Assembly (NCBI GenBank): GCA_022009755.1
Contig: CP091722.1
Span: 1,992,001-2,056,000, forward strand
DNA from: Oscillospiraceae bacterium
Lineage (GTDB): Bacteria > Bacillota > Clostridia > Christensenellales > QALW01
Direction: 5' to 3'
Length of the DNA stretch: 64,000 bases
The translations under genes were made by a program, and so were the position numbers. This document shows, in pieces, positions 47,413 to 58,205 of the stretch (the stretch's first letter is position 1; each line of letters opens with the position of its first letter). The notes beneath the pieces were generated by a model. The model was not told the origin of the DNA and ran no database searches. It saw only the letters and a program-made list of their open reading frames with translations.

Positions 47413-49392
47413 ATGAAGGAGAAGTATTATATCACCACACCCATTTATTATCCCAGCAATAAGCTGCATATCGGTCACAGCTATTGCTCCGTGGCGGCCG
47501 ATACCATGGCGCGCTACAAGAAAATGATGGGATACGATGTGTTTTTCCTTACCGGCACCGATGAGCACGGGCAGAAAATAGAGAAAAAAGCCGCCGAGGC
47601 GGGCGTTACCCCCAAGGAATATGTGGATAATATCGTGGCCGGCATAAAGCAGCTGTGGGAGCTGATGGATGTAAAATACGATAAATTCATCCGCACCACC
47701 GACGAATACCATGTAAAAGCCGTTCAGAAGATATTCAAACAGCTTTATGATCAGGGGGATATCTACAAATCCGAATATGAAGGATGGTACTGCACTCCCT
47801 GCGAATCCTTCTGGACGGAAAGCCAGCTTAAGGACGGCTGCTGCCCGGACTGCGGCCGCGAGGTAAGCAAAACGCGCGAGGAAAGCTATTTTTTCCGTCT
47901 TTCCAAATATCAGGACAGAATAATACAGCATATACAGGAGCATCCCGAGTTCCTGCAGCCGGTAACGCGGCAGAACGAAATGCTGAATAACTTTCTCAAG
48001 GCCGGTCTTGAGGATCTCTGCGTTTCCCGCACCTCCGTGTCGTGGGGAATACCCGTTACCTTTGACGAAAAGCATACGGTATATGTATGGATAGACGCGC
48101 TGAGCAACTATATAACCGCGCTGGGCTATGACAGCGATGACGATTCCCTCTACAAGCGCTTCTGGCCGGCCGACCTGCATCTTGTGGGCAAGGAAATAGT
48201 GCGTTTCCATGCCATCATATGGCCCGCAATACTCATGGCGCTGGGGCTTCCTCTGCCCAAGCAGGTGTTCGGACACGGCTGGCTGGTTATCGGCGGGGAA
48301 AAAATGAGCAAATCCCGCGGTAATGTCGTGGATCCGGTATTTTTGTGCAGCCGCTACGGCGTGGACGCCATAAGATACTATCTTATGAGGGAAATGCCCT
48401 TCGGTTCTGACGGCAACTTTACAAACGAGGCCCTGCTTTCCAGAATAAACAGCGACCTTGCCAATGACCTTGGAAACCTGCTCAGCCGCACCGTGGCAAT
48501 GATAGAGAAATACTTTGACGGCTCCGTGCCCGCCATGGGCGAGCCGAACGAGCTGGATAAAGAGCTTGCCGCACTTGCAAAGCAGGTGCACGGGGCGTAT
48601 TGCGAAAACATGGAGGCGCTGCGCTTTTCCGTGGCGCTTAGCGAGGTGTGGAGGCTGATTTCGCGCTGCAATAAGTATATCGACCAAAACGAGCCGTGGC
48701 TTTTGGCCAAGGATGAGCAAAAACGCGAACGGCTGGGCAGCGTTATGTATAATCTGGCGGAGTGTCTGCGTATAGTATCCGTGCTTATATCTCCTGTTAT
48801 GACCTCCACCTGCAAGGCCATCGCCGATGGGCTGGGCATTGAGGACGAGGCACTGCTCACCCTTGAGAGCGCGGGCTGCTACGGCATGCTGCGCCCCGGC
48901 AGCCGGGTAAAGAAGCAGGAGGCGCTTTTCCCCAGAATCGATATGGCAAAGGAGCTGGCGGAGCTGGAGCAGCTTAAGGGTGCACCGCAGGAAAAAGCCG
49001 AAAAAGCCGAAAAAAACGCACAGAAGGCGCAGAAAAATGCGGATAAAAAAGCAGAGCCCATGCAGGCGGAGGCCGAGATAGGCATTGATGATTTTGCCAA
49101 GGTTAAGCTTTGCGTGGGACGCGTGCTCAAATGCGAAAAGGTGGAAGGCTCCGATAAGCTGCTTAAATCCGTGGTCCTGTGCGACCGTGAGCGCACGATA
49201 GTTTCCGGCATTGCCAAACGGTACAGCCCCGAGGAAATGGTGGGTAAAAGCGTTGTGGCGGTTATTAACCTTAAGCCCGCAAAGCTCAGGGGCGTGCTTT
49301 CGGAGGGCATGCTGCTGTGCGCGGAGGATGAGCAGGGCCCGGTGCTTATTTCGCCGGAGCAGACGGTGCAGGCAGGCTCGCCTATCCGCTGA
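47413..49392 (+). CDS. metG: Methionyl-tRNA synthetase
   Basis: 659 aa, intact. Class I synthetase with the HIGH-type motif NKLHIGHSY (about residues 18-26). A CTPCE and CPDCG zinc knuckle follows, then GEKMSKSRGNVVD (KMSKS). An Ala/Lys-rich linker leads to the C-terminal tRNA-binding OB fold (FAKVKLCVGRVLKCEKVEGS). It charges tRNA-Met. The ATG at 47413 is chosen over the open upstream frame because the T-box leader lies there and the protein then starts at the usual MKEKYYITTPIYYP. A GCCCGC-AGT-GCGGGC hairpin near 47388-47402 lies just before the weak RBS. Confidence 0.97.
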   Translation: MKEKYYITTPIYYPSNKLHIGHSYCSVAADTMARYKKMMGYDVFFLTGTDEHGQKIEKKAAEAGVTPKEYVDNIVAGIKQLWELMDVKYDKFIRTTDEYHVKAVQKIFKQLYDQGDIYKSEYEGWYCTPCESFWTESQLKDGCCPDCGREVSKTREESYFFRLSKYQDRIIQHIQEHPEFLQPVTRQNEMLNNFLKAGLEDLCVSRTSVSWGIPVTFDEKHTVYVWIDALSNYITALGYDSDDDSLYKRFWPADLHLVGKEIVRFHAIIWPAILMALGLPLPKQVFGHGWLVIGGEKMSKSRGNVVDPVFLCSRYGVDAIRYYLMREMPFGSDGNFTNEALLSRINSDLANDLGNLLSRTVAMIEKYFDGSVPAMGEPNELDKELAALAKQVHGAYCENMEALRFSVALSEVWRLISRCNKYIDQNEPWLLAKDEQKRERLGSVMYNLAECLRIVSVLISPVMTSTCKAIADGLGIEDEALLTLESAGCYGMLRPGSRVKKQEALFPRIDMAKELAELEQLKGAPQEKAEKAEKNAQKAQKNADKKAEPMQAEAEIGIDDFAKVKLCVGRVLKCEKVEGSDKLLKSVVLCDRERTIVSGIAKRYSPEEMVGKSVVAVINLKPAKLRGVLSEGMLLCAEDEQGPVLISPEQTVQAGSPIR

Positions 49393-49494
49393 TGCCGCTT
49401 CCGGCGGCCTCTTTACAAGGCGTTACCGTTCAAAGCTGCGGGTCTGCTGTTTTTACAAAGCCGCAGATATGCAGATATATAAATAAACATATAA

Positions 49495-49533
49495 AAAATG
49501 CCCCGAAAGCCATGCTGCTTCGGGGCATTTTTC
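49495..49533. terminator. Bidirectional terminator after metG
   Basis: AAAATGCCCCGAA (49495-49507) and TTCGGGGCATTTT (49519-49531) are perfect arms with T tails on both strands, separating metG from the convergent glycosyltransferase gene. Confidence 0.92.
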
Positions 49534-49539
49534 TGTTCT

Positions 49540-51121
49540 TCAGGCCTGCTTTGCGGCTTTTTGTTTCTTTGCCCGTGCTTTTTTGCTTACGGGAAGGGAA
49601 TACAGGCTGCCCGCAAGGCACAGCAGCATAACGGGCAGAAAGTTCGTAACATAGCGTGCGCTGGCCTCCCAAAACATCAGAAATACCGCCAGTCCGAACA
49701 GGCACAGCACCGGCATAAAGGCTTTTGTCTGCCCGCACAGCGCGCCTTTAATAATTCCGGCTGCGGCAAGCAGCATGAAGCCTATATAAATTCCCCTGAC
49801 AAAGGTTTGCAAATATATTGTAATATCGGCCCTCCTTGAGCACGGTCTGCTGCACTGCGGTATCGTATGCCGGGCTGTCGTCCAAAAAATCCGAGGCGGA
49901 AAATGTGCCGTTTCCGAAATCCCGCATAAGCTTGCCGCTCCACAGCTTCAGCGTGCCGCCTATGCCGTTTTCATTATATCTCTTTTTAATTATTTCAATG
50001 TCCGCCTCCTTGCGGGCCTGCTTGTCCGGGCGGGCCTTTGCGGCTTCGTAATCATACGGATCATACAGCCCCGAACCGTGCGCGCTCATGGCCACCCAGT
50101 GCGTCCACGGTATGCCCTTGGCCTTTGCAAGCTCCGCCGGCACCGCGCCGGAAAGCAGCGGCAAAGCCAGTGCAAGGGTAAGCGCAAACGCCGGTACGGC
50201 GGTAAGCACGGCGGCTGCGCGGCGCAGCCGGCGCGCACCTATAAGAAGATAGTCAATAATAACGGCAATCAGGCATATTGCAGCCGTTCCCTTTACGGTG
50301 GCTCCGGCGGCAAGTATAATGCCGCAAAGGGCGGCTTGCAGCAGGGAGGAGCGCAGTGCGCCCGCAAGCGCGCTTTCTCGGGCCTTAAGATACATTAAAA
50401 GTCCGCCCGCAACAAAGGGCATGGAGAGCACATCGGTGTAAAAGGCCGCGCCTAAAGTGGGGAAGGAGGGCAGCAGCAAAAAGACGATAAGCGCCGTAAA
50501 TGCGGGTGCCGTGCCGAACAAGCGCCGCGCGGCAAAAAACATGGCCGCAGCGGAAAAAACAGTGCAGAATATGCCCAGAAGCAGGGCCGGAATGTACATA
50601 TCGCTTATGCCCAATAAAGAGCATATATAAGCAAGCGCCGTAAAAATACCCAGCCCGCCCAGATTGTTCGAGAACATGGCAAAGTATTCGGTGTAGCTGC
50701 CCAGGCTGCCGGTCTGCGCAAGCTCGCGGCCGCCGTAATATATTGCGCCGAGGTCATAGGCGGGGGTAAAGCGGGCAAATATTCCTACCCCGAGGCTTAT
50801 GCATGCAGCAGCGCCCAGCAGTACAAAAAGCAGCGCGCGCAGATTTTTTTCAAGAAAATCCGTGCTGCGGCACAGCAGCCTGTATAAAAAATAAAGGGCG
50901 CATATCACAACAAGGGCAAGAGGCAGCACAATATATGCCTTGAAGCAGGAAAATGCGCTGTTGTATACGCTCAGCACGGCGTAGAGCAGCAGGAAGAACG
51001 CTCCGCATATAACCATAAATATCTGCTTTAACCGCTCGGAGGGCGCGGGCGTTTGCCGCGTGCTTTGCATGTCTTTGCCGCGCTGCTGCGCAGCGGTGCT
51101 TTCCGGGCTTGTATCCGGCAT
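49540..51121 (-). CDS. Multi-pass glycosyltransferase (GT39/ArnT-like), frameshifted
   Basis: About 526 aa after removing one T near 49822. A polytopic protein with about eleven hydrophobic segments. The extracytoplasmic loop after TM2 or TM3 (FARFTPAYDLGAIYYGGRELA) carries an Asp of the type that is catalytic in GT-C enzymes. LPSFPTLGAAFYTDVLSMPF and a short soluble tail follow. It probably transfers a sugar from a lipid carrier to a cell-envelope acceptor. ATG 51121 has AAGGAG upstream. Function within the window is not indicated by neighbours. Confidence 0.82.
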
Positions 51122-51217
51122 AAATATCTCCTTCCTTTGCATGAGCCTCTGATGGTTGATGCATATGATAACAAAGTTGTTTTTGGTATAACCCGTATAA
51201 TAACCGCACAACAGCGC

Positions 51218-51249
51218 ATCAATGCATATATGAATATATATGCATTGAT
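51218..51249. repeat. Perfect 14-bp inverted repeat
   Basis: ATCAATGCATATAT (51218-51231) and ATATATGCATTGAT (51236-51249) with a 4-bp GAAT loop, 97 bp upstream of the glycosyltransferase start. There is no T tail. It could be an operator or cruciform. The remainder of 51122-51538 contains the terminator at 51447 and no gene. Confidence 0.7.
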
Positions 51250-51446
51250 GTTCATTGCGCCGTATGAACGCTTGCGTATTCCGCAAGCAAGGGTAAAACC
51301 GCAGGCAGAATCATGCGCAGTGCAATGCGGAAATATACACTTTACTTCATTATAACAACGGCGCCGGGCAAAGTCAATGCCCCCCTTTATATTTTGCAGC
51401 AATTTTGCATTTTCGGAATTTCAAAAAGTAAATGCTGCTTATAAAA

Positions 51447-51479
51447 ATATCCCGACGGATATGTCATCTGTCGGGATAT
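51447..51479 (-). terminator. Terminator of the second FAD oxidoreductase gene
   Basis: ATATCCCGACGGAT (51447-51460) and ATCTGTCGGGATAT (51466-51479) pair over 14 bp with one G-U pair. The minus-strand tail is T-rich. Confidence 0.85.
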
Positions 51480-51538
51480 ATCGTTTGTTCATGTAAACCG
51501 ATATAAAAGCCGTTTATGCTTATTTTTGCACAATGCTT

Positions 51539-52783
51539 TCATTTCATTCCGATAACACGGCGGATATCGGCGGCATCAACATCGCGCACAGATATGCCTT
51601 TTTTCACGGCCAGTGCGGCGGCAACACCGGCAGCCTGACCCGTGGCCATGCAGTCCCCGGTCACGCGGTAGGAGCCGTTGCTTTCAAAGGTGCCGCTTAT
51701 GCAGCGTCCGCCCACCAGCAGCCCGTCGCGGTTCTCCGGGATCAGGCAGCGATAGGGTATCTGATAGGGAGCCTTTATATATATGTTCTCCTGCTCGTTC
51801 TTGTCCGGCAGGTGCAGATCCATTGCAAAGTTTGCATCGCATATGGCATCCGGGAACTGCGTGCCCTCCACAAGCTCCTCGCATGTAAGCACATGCATGC
51901 CGTGAATATGACGGGTTTCGCGCACGCCGGTCTGCGGCGCTATGGCTATAAGCTCAATATCCTTGAACTCCGGCACATAGGTTTTAAGATAGTGCATTAT
52001 GGCGTGTATCTCTTCGCGGGATTCCAGCTCCGCCTCGCTGAAGGCAACGGCATCCGTAGGCGGCTTTTTGCGCACATGGTTCCACATAACAACACAGCGG
52101 TCGGAGTTGGGCAGCTGAAGCATGAACGGGCGCTTGTAGGAAAACGGGAATTCCACTCCGCAGCGCCTTGCGGCATCCATAACTATGTCGTGTACATGAT
52201 AGGGGTGCAGCTGATGGAATTTAAGCCCGCCTATCATAAACATGCAGGTTACGGGCTGGCAGAGATTGTCGCTTTCGCGGCCCATTGTAAAGGGCACGCC
52301 CGCAGCGGCGGCAACATCGCCGTCGCCGGTGCAGTCTATAACTACCTTTGCCCGTATTATGCTGCGTCCGGACTTGTTCTGCACAATAACGCCCGCCACC
52401 TTGTCGCCCTCAAGATAAGCGCCGGCAAGGAAGGTGTGAAAAAGAATCTTGCATCCGGAGCCGGTTACCATGTCGTCCAGCACCTTTTTCATAACCTCAA
52501 AGTCAAAGGCAATGTCGTAATAGCCGCCCCAGCCGCCGCGCTTTTTTACCTCGTCCACTATCTCGGTAACAATGTACTGCTTGTTTGCAAAATCAAACAG
52601 CGGAATAATAAAGCCTGCGGACCACATGCCGCCCAGAAAGCCGTAGCGCTCCACAAGCAGGGTGCGCGCGCCGCCGCGGGCAGCGGCAATGGCGGCGCAT
52701 ACTCCGGCAGGGCCTGCGCCGGCCACTACAACATCATATTGCGCGGATACCGGCGTATCAAGAGTTTCTTTTATATACTCCAT
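51539..52783 (-). CDS. FAD-dependent oxidoreductase (FAD_oxidored family)
   Basis: 414 aa, intact; paralogue of the gene at 8814-10077. Dinucleotide motif VVAGAGPAGVCAAIAAARGG and LLVERYGFLGG near the N-terminus, CTGDGDVAAAAGVPF in the middle, GVRETRHIHGM and LLVGGRCISGTFESNGSYR near the C-terminus. It is not flanked by a typical partner gene. The start at 52783 (MEYIKETLD) is chosen because AAGGAGATATCTT lies upstream. Substrate unknown; the family includes enzymes that oxidise sugars or related polar compounds, so a role in glycan metabolism is possible. Confidence 0.87.
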   Translation of the reverse strand: MEYIKETLDTPVSAQYDVVVAGAGPAGVCAAIAAARGGARTLLVERYGFLGGMWSAGFIIPLFDFANKQYIVTEIVDEVKKRGGWGGYYDIAFDFEVMKKVLDDMVTGSGCKILFHTFLAGAYLEGDKVAGVIVQNKSGRSIIRAKVVIDCTGDGDVAAAAGVPFTMGRESDNLCQPVTCMFMIGGLKFHQLHPYHVHDIVMDAARRCGVEFPFSYKRPFMLQLPNSDRCVVMWNHVRKKPPTDAVAFSEAELESREEIHAIMHYLKTYVPEFKDIELIAIAPQTGVRETRHIHGMHVLTCEELVEGTQFPDAICDANFAMDLHLPDKNEQENIYIKAPYQIPYRCLIPENRDGLLVGGRCISGTFESNGSYRVTGDCMATGQAAGVAAALAVKKGISVRDVDAADIRRVIGMK

Positions 52784-52892
52784 AAGATATCTCCTTGAAA
52801 ATTCAACTTGCTTTTCACAATGCGGCATCTGCCGGAGCATGCGCGAATGCGCACATAAAACGCGGCAGGGCAAGGCAAAAAACCGTAATCAT

Positions 52893-52921
52893 ATTTTACC
52901 GTTTATTGCCCGCCGTGTCAA
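52893..52921 (-). promoter_or_regulatory. Promoter of the second FAD oxidoreductase gene
   Basis: On the minus strand TTGACA (52916-52921) and TAAAAT (52893-52898) with a 17-bp spacer. About 110 nt to the start codon. Confidence 0.75.
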
Positions 52922-53031
52922 CAGTCAATGTCCGGCTTTTGGTAAGCGGTGCAAAACAGGGGCTGTCTGCATTGTAAAAAGCGTATCGCATGCCTTGCGC
53001 CGCCGCCATAGGCGCGGGCGGCGGAAACATA

Positions 53032-53060
53032 TTGCTAATAACGCGCAAAGGTGATAAAAT
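53032..53060 (+). promoter_or_regulatory. Promoter of the ABC exporter operon
   Basis: TTGCTA (53032-53037) and TAAAAT (53055-53060), 17 bp apart, 60 bp before the first ABC gene. With the minus-strand promoter it accounts for the 336-bp gap 52784-53119. Confidence 0.6.
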
Positions 53061-53119
53061 AAACAAAAACAGCGCCGATCAGGTCGCCTGCCCGGTATTT
53101 TGAGGATATAACTGCGTTT

Positions 53120-54870
53120 ATGAAGAAATTGCTTGTTTTTATGAAGGATTATAAAAAGGAGGCCGTTGCGGCGCCGGTGTTCAAGCTGCTGGAGGCCTCC
53201 TTTGAACTGCTTGTACCCCTTGTGGTGGCGGATATTATCGATAAGGGCATAAACGCCCCCGGCGGCGGAGATTCGGGCTATATAGCGCTTATGTGCCTGC
53301 TGATGGTGGGCCTTGGCATTGTGGGGCTTGCAAGCACCGTTGCGGCGCAGTATTTTGCCGCCAAGGCCAGCGCCGGGTTTGTGCGCGGCATCAGGGACGC
53401 GCTTTCAGGCACATAAACAGCCTTTCCTTTGCCCAGACCGACGCCATGGGTGCCTCCACTCTCATAACCCGCATGACAAGCGATGCAAACCAGGTGCAGA
53501 CCGGCATGAACCTTACCCTGCGCCTGCTGCTGCGCTCCCCCTTTATCGTGCTGGGCGCGGCAATCATGGCCTTCACTGTGGATGCAAAGGCGGCGCTGGT
53601 GTTCGCCGTTGCAATACCGCTGCTTGCGGTTGTGATATTTGCAATAATGCTTGCTTGCCTGCCCATGTATAAAAAGGTGCAGCAAAGGCTGGATAAAGTG
53701 GTGCTTTCCATAAGGGAAAACCTTGCGGGAGTACGCGTGCTGCGCGCCTTCTGCCTTGAAAATAAAGAAATACGCGCCTTTCGCGAAAAAAACGGCGCCC
53801 TTGCGGCGGATCAGCGGCGCACCGGCCGCATAGCCGCGCTTTTGAATCCGCTTACCTTTGTTATAATAAATCTTGGCATAGTGTGGCTTATATACAGCGG
53901 TGCTCTCCGCGTGGAGGCGGGGCTGCTTACGCAGGGCGCGGTGATAGCCCTTTATAACTATATGTCGCAGATCCTCGTTGAGCTTATAAAGTTTGCAAAC
54001 CTTATAATAAATATCACAAAGGCGCTGGCCTGCGCAAAGCGTATTGAAACGGTGCTTCAAACACAGCCGCAGCAAATACAAACGGACATCCCGGCGCAGC
54101 CTTCGGGCGAGGCCCCGGCGGTGGAATTCCGCGCGGCAACGCTTGTTTACTCCGCAAACGGCAGCGATGCCGCCGCCCGTCAGGAAAGCGGCGGCGCAGC
54201 GGTGCAGAATATAACCTTAAGCGTGAAAAGGGGCGAGCATATCGGCATTATCGGGCCTACGGGCAGCGGTAAAAGCACCCTTATGAGCCTTATAACACGC
54301 TTTTACGACTGTACATCCGGGCAGGTGCTGGTGGAGGGCGTGCCCGTGGAGGATTATCCCGCGCAGCAGCTTACGCAAAGGATAGCCCTCGTGCCTCAGA
54401 GGGCCACGCTTTTTACCGGCACGGTAAGGGAAAACCTGCTCTGGGGGCGTAAGGACGCAACCGACGAGGAGCTTATGCAGGCCTTGGAGCTTGCCTGCGC
54501 CAAGGATTTCGTTATGGAAAAGGGAGGGCTGGATTTCACCGTCACCGCGGGCGGACGCAACCTTTCGGGCGGTCAGCGGCAAAGGATTACAATAGCCCGC
54601 GCAATAGTGCGCCGCGCGGATATCATGATACTGGACGATTCCTATTCGGCGCTGGATAATCTCACCGATGCCCGTGTGCGCTTGGCCGTCAATTCGCTGG
54701 GGGCTACGGTGTTCACGGTGTCCCAGCGTACCCGCAGCGTGCAGAACTGCGACCGAATACTGGTGCTGGATAACGGCGAAGCGGTGGGCTTGGGCGATCA
54801 CGAAACGCTTCTGCGTTCCTGCGCGGTGTACCGCGAGATATATCAGTCACAGGAGGCGGCAAAGGCATGA
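53120..54870 (+). CDS. ABC exporter half-transporter (first of a heterodimer), frameshifted
   Basis: About 584 aa after restoring one T near 53410. Six transmembrane segments, with RGIRDALFRHI at the first coupling helix, then a nucleotide-binding domain. Walker A is GPTGSGKSTL, the signature LSGGQRQR, Walker B MILDDSYSALD. The Walker B is followed by Asp rather than the catalytic Glu, and the switch motif reads VSQRTRS with Gln for His. That is the pattern of a degenerate site in a heterodimeric exporter. The gene overlaps the next by 4 bp. Likely a drug or lipid exporter. Confidence 0.9.
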
Positions 54871-56578
54871 AAGAGAATTAAAAACAAAAGCGCATGGCGT
54901 GCCGCGCTGGGCTATATCGGAAAATACAAGCTGCTGCTGGTGCTCTCTTTGCTGCTTAGCGCCTGCTCTGTTGCGGCAACGCTTTATATCCCCATTCTTG
55001 TGGGCGGCGCCATAGACGATATGCTGTCAATGGGGGCGCAGGGCATAGTGGGCAGGCTGACCGTAGCTGCGGTGCTGGCCGCTGCCGGCGGGCTTGTTAC
55101 CTGGCTTGCGGGAATAATCAACAACAGAATATGCTACAATGTTGTGCGCAATGCCCGCAACGAGGCCTTTGAGCATCTGCAAAGGGTTCCGCTTTCCTAT
55201 ATCGATTCCCGTGAGCGCGGGGATATAATCAGCCGTATAACCTCGGATGCCGAGCAGCTGGGCGACGGTCTGCTGCTTGGTTTACGCAGCTGTTTACCGG
55301 CGTTCTCACCGTTGCGGGCACTCTGGGCTTCATGCTGGCGCTGGAACCCGTTATTGCAGCGGCGGTGGCGGTGCTCACTCCGATCTCCCTGCTTATAGCA
55401 AGGTTCATAGCCCGGCGCACCCATTCGCTGTTCATAGGGCAGTCCAAGGCGCGGGCGGCGCAAACCGCCTTTGTGGAGGAAATGCTCACAAACCGCAAGG
55501 TGGTGGCGGCATTCTCGCAGCAGGAGCCGGCGTGCGAACGCTTCGGGGAGCTTAACGAACAGGTGGAAAAAACCTCGCGCACGGCAGCGTTCTTCTCCTC
55601 CCTTGTAAACCCCTCCACCAGGTTTGTAAACGCCGTGGTGTACGCCGCGGTAACCCTTATAGGCGCGCTTGCCGCAATAAGGGGGCAGATGACGGTGGGA
55701 ACGCTCTCCTGCCTTTTAAGCTATGCAAATCAGTATGCCAAGCCCTTTAACGAAATATCCTCCGTGCTTACCGAGCTTCAGAATGCGCTGGCCTGCGCGG
55801 AGCGGCTCTTCGAGCTTCAGAATGCGCCGCTGCAAAGCGCGGACGGCCCGCTTGAGCTTAACGGCCCCGCACGGGTCAGCATGGATAATGTATGCTTTCC
55901 TATGTGCCCTCGCAGCCGCTTATACGGGATTTCTCCCTTGAGGTCCCCTGCGGCAGCCGCGTTGCAATAGTCGGGCCCACGGGCTGCGGCAAAACAACGC
56001 TTATAAACCTGCTTATGCGCTTTTATGATCCGCAGAGCGGCAGTATTTCCATGAACGGCATCAACGCAACGGAAATCTCCCGCGCCTCGCTGCGGGGCAA
56101 TATCGGCATGGTGCTTCAGGATACATGGCTGTGCAGCGGTACGGTCAGGGAGAATATTGCACTGGGCAGACCGAATGCCTCCGATGAAGAAATCGAGGCG
56201 GCGGCGCGCTTTTCCCATGCGCACGAATTCATTGTAAAGCTGCCCAAGGGCTATGATACCGTTATAAGCGATGACGACAGTATATCTCAGGGTCAGAAGC
56301 AGCTGCTTTGCATAAGCCGCGTTGCTCTGGCGCTGCCGCCCATGCTGATACTGGATGAAGCCACCTCCAGCATAGATACGCGCACCGAAATGAAAATTCA
56401 GGATGCCTTTGCCCGCATGATGCAGGGGCGCACCTGCTTTATAGTGGCCCACCGGCTTTCCACCATACGCAATGCGGATATCATACTGGTTATGAAGGAC
56501 GGCAATATCGTGGAGCAGGGCACGCATGCGGAGCTTATGGAGCGCCGCGGGTTCTACTATCAGCTTAACAATGCGTAA
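54867..56578 (+). CDS. ABC exporter half-transporter (second of a heterodimer), three frameshifts
   Basis: About 572 aa after correcting an extra base near 54870 and lost Ts near 55285 and 55896. Membrane domain with SRITSDAEQLGDG (coupling region), and a nucleotide-binding domain with GPTGCGKTTL (Walker A), ISQGQKQLL (signature, degenerate first residue), LILDEATSSIDTRTE (Walker B with catalytic Glu) and VAHRLST (His switch). The canonical residues here complement the degenerate site of the partner. The ATGA overlap at 54867 couples translation. Confidence 0.9.
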
Positions 56579-56590
56579 AGCAGCCCGCTG

Positions 56591-56619
56591 TTGCTTTTTG
56601 CGCAGTCAGAGGCTATAAT
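56591..56619 (+). promoter_or_regulatory. Promoter of the rqcP-ispDF-radA operon
   Basis: TTGCTT (56591-56596) and TATAAT (56614-56619) with a 17-bp spacer, 85 bp before the rqcP start. Confidence 0.65.
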
Positions 56620-56703
56620 ATACTCAATATCAGCATATAGGCATTGCCGGCAAAAAAATGCGCAAGCGGGGCTTGCCGCCGTATGCCGGAATATGAGGGG
56701 AAT

Positions 56704-56946
56704 ATGAGAATAGATAAATATCTCAAGGTAAGCAGAATAATAAAACGGCGTACGGTTGCAAACGAGGCCTGCGACGCGGGCAGGGTGTGTGTGGGCGATA
56801 AGCCCGTTAAGGCGGGCTACGAGGTAAAAACAGGGGATATAATCTCCATACGCTTCGGCGATAAAACCTCGCGCTTTGAGGTGCTCGGCACGGAGGAACG
56901 CGTGCAAAAGAGCGGAGCGCAGGATATGTACAGGGTGCTGCAATGA
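56704..56946 (+). CDS. rqcP: S4-domain RNA-binding protein RqcP (YabO family)
   Basis: An 80-aa S4-fold protein starting MRIDKYLKVSRIIKRRTVAN. The basic ridge and VGDKPVKAGYEVKTGDII are typical of RqcP/YabO, which acts with RqcH in ribosome-associated quality control. A GAGGGG site precedes ATG 56704. Its stop overlaps the ispD start by 4 bp, so the two are translationally coupled. Confidence 0.9.
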   Translation: MRIDKYLKVSRIIKRRTVANEACDAGRVCVGDKPVKAGYEVKTGDIISIRFGDKTSRFEVLGTEERVQKSGAQDMYRVLQ

Positions 56947-58205
56947 AAAAGCATAAGGATACACAGGCGGTTGCTGCCGTTCTGGCAGCGGCGGGCAGCT
57001 CTGCGCGCATGGGGCAGGACAAGCTGTTTATGTCCTTCGGCGGCAAAAGCGTCGTGCGCCGCGCGGCGGAGGCAATAGCCCCCTTTGCGCAGGAAAAAAT
57101 CGCCGTTTGCGCGCCGGAAAGCCTGCAAAGAATGTCGCGCGAGCTGGAGGGCACGGGCTTTCGCGTAGTGCCGGGGGGCAGCAGCCGGGCGCTCAGCGTG
57201 GCGGCGGCCCTTAAGGAGCTGGAGGGCGGCGGCATTGTGCTGGTGCATGACGGCGCCCGCCCGTTTGTCACATCGAGTGTCATAGAAGGCTGCATAGAAA
57301 CAGCGCGCAGGCACGGCAGCGCCGTGGCGGCGGTGCCGTGCAAGGACACCGTGCGCAGGTGCAGCTTCGGGCGTGCGGAGGCTTCCTTTAAGCGCAGCGA
57401 AATGTATCAGATGCAGACGCCGCAGTGCTTCGGCCTTGAAAAACTCAAACGCGCTTATTCGCATATGGACGCAAATGCGCTTGCCGCCTGCACCGACGAT
57501 GCCGCCGTGTATGAGGCAGCGGGTGAGGAAATATATCTTTCCCCCGGCGATTATGCCAATATCAAAATTACCACGCCGGAGGACGCCGTATTTGCGCGCG
57601 CCCTGTGCCAAGGCAGCCGTTCGGAGGAGTCGGTCTGTCAAGCCGGCGCGGACGGCGGGCAAGCCCGCGAATATAAGGCATACTGCGGCGCCGCCGATAC
57701 AGGTGTCGCCAATACATATAACGGAGAAAACAAAATGCGCATAGGCAACGGCTTTGATGTACACGCCCTTGTAAAGGGGCGCAGATTGGTGCTGTGCGGG
57801 GTGGAGATTCCGCACGAAACAGGGCTGGAGGGCCATTCCGACGCCGATGTCGCCCTGCATGCGCTTATGGACGCAATGCTGGGCGCAGCGGGGCTTCCCG
57901 ATATAGGGCAGTGCTTCCCCGATAACGATCCGCAGTATAAATGCCGATTCAATGAAGCTGCTTGAAAGGGTTGCGGATATGCTGAAAATGCGTGCGCTGC
58001 GCGTAAGCAGCGCCGATATAACCGTTATCGCGCAGGCACCCAAGCTAAGCCCGTATATTTCCGATATGCGCGCAAATATTGCAAAGCGCTGCAATTGCCG
58101 CAGGACAGAGCAAATGTCAAAGCCACCACCACGGAGAGGCTGGGCTTTACCGGCAGAAAAGAGGGCATAGCGGCCATGGCCGTCGTGCTGCTTTCGGAGG
58201 ATTGA
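56943..58205 (+). CDS. ispDF: Fused IspD-IspF (MEP isoprenoid pathway), two frameshifts
   Basis: About 420 aa. Residues 1-225 are IspD (VLAAAGSSARMGQDK; VLVHDGARPFV; MQTPQCF), the CTP-dependent cytidylyltransferase step. A roughly 40-residue linker follows with no stop codon, then IspF from MRIGNGFDVHAL (metal His) through GLEGHSDADVALHALMDAMLG, the cyclodiphosphate synthase. Breaks lie near 57940 (net +1 or -2) and 58088 (one G lost); corrected, the protein ends VVLLSED at 58205. An internal ATG at 57735 with GGAG 8 bp upstream could also give separate IspF. The fusion joins two non-consecutive enzymes. Confidence 0.88.
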
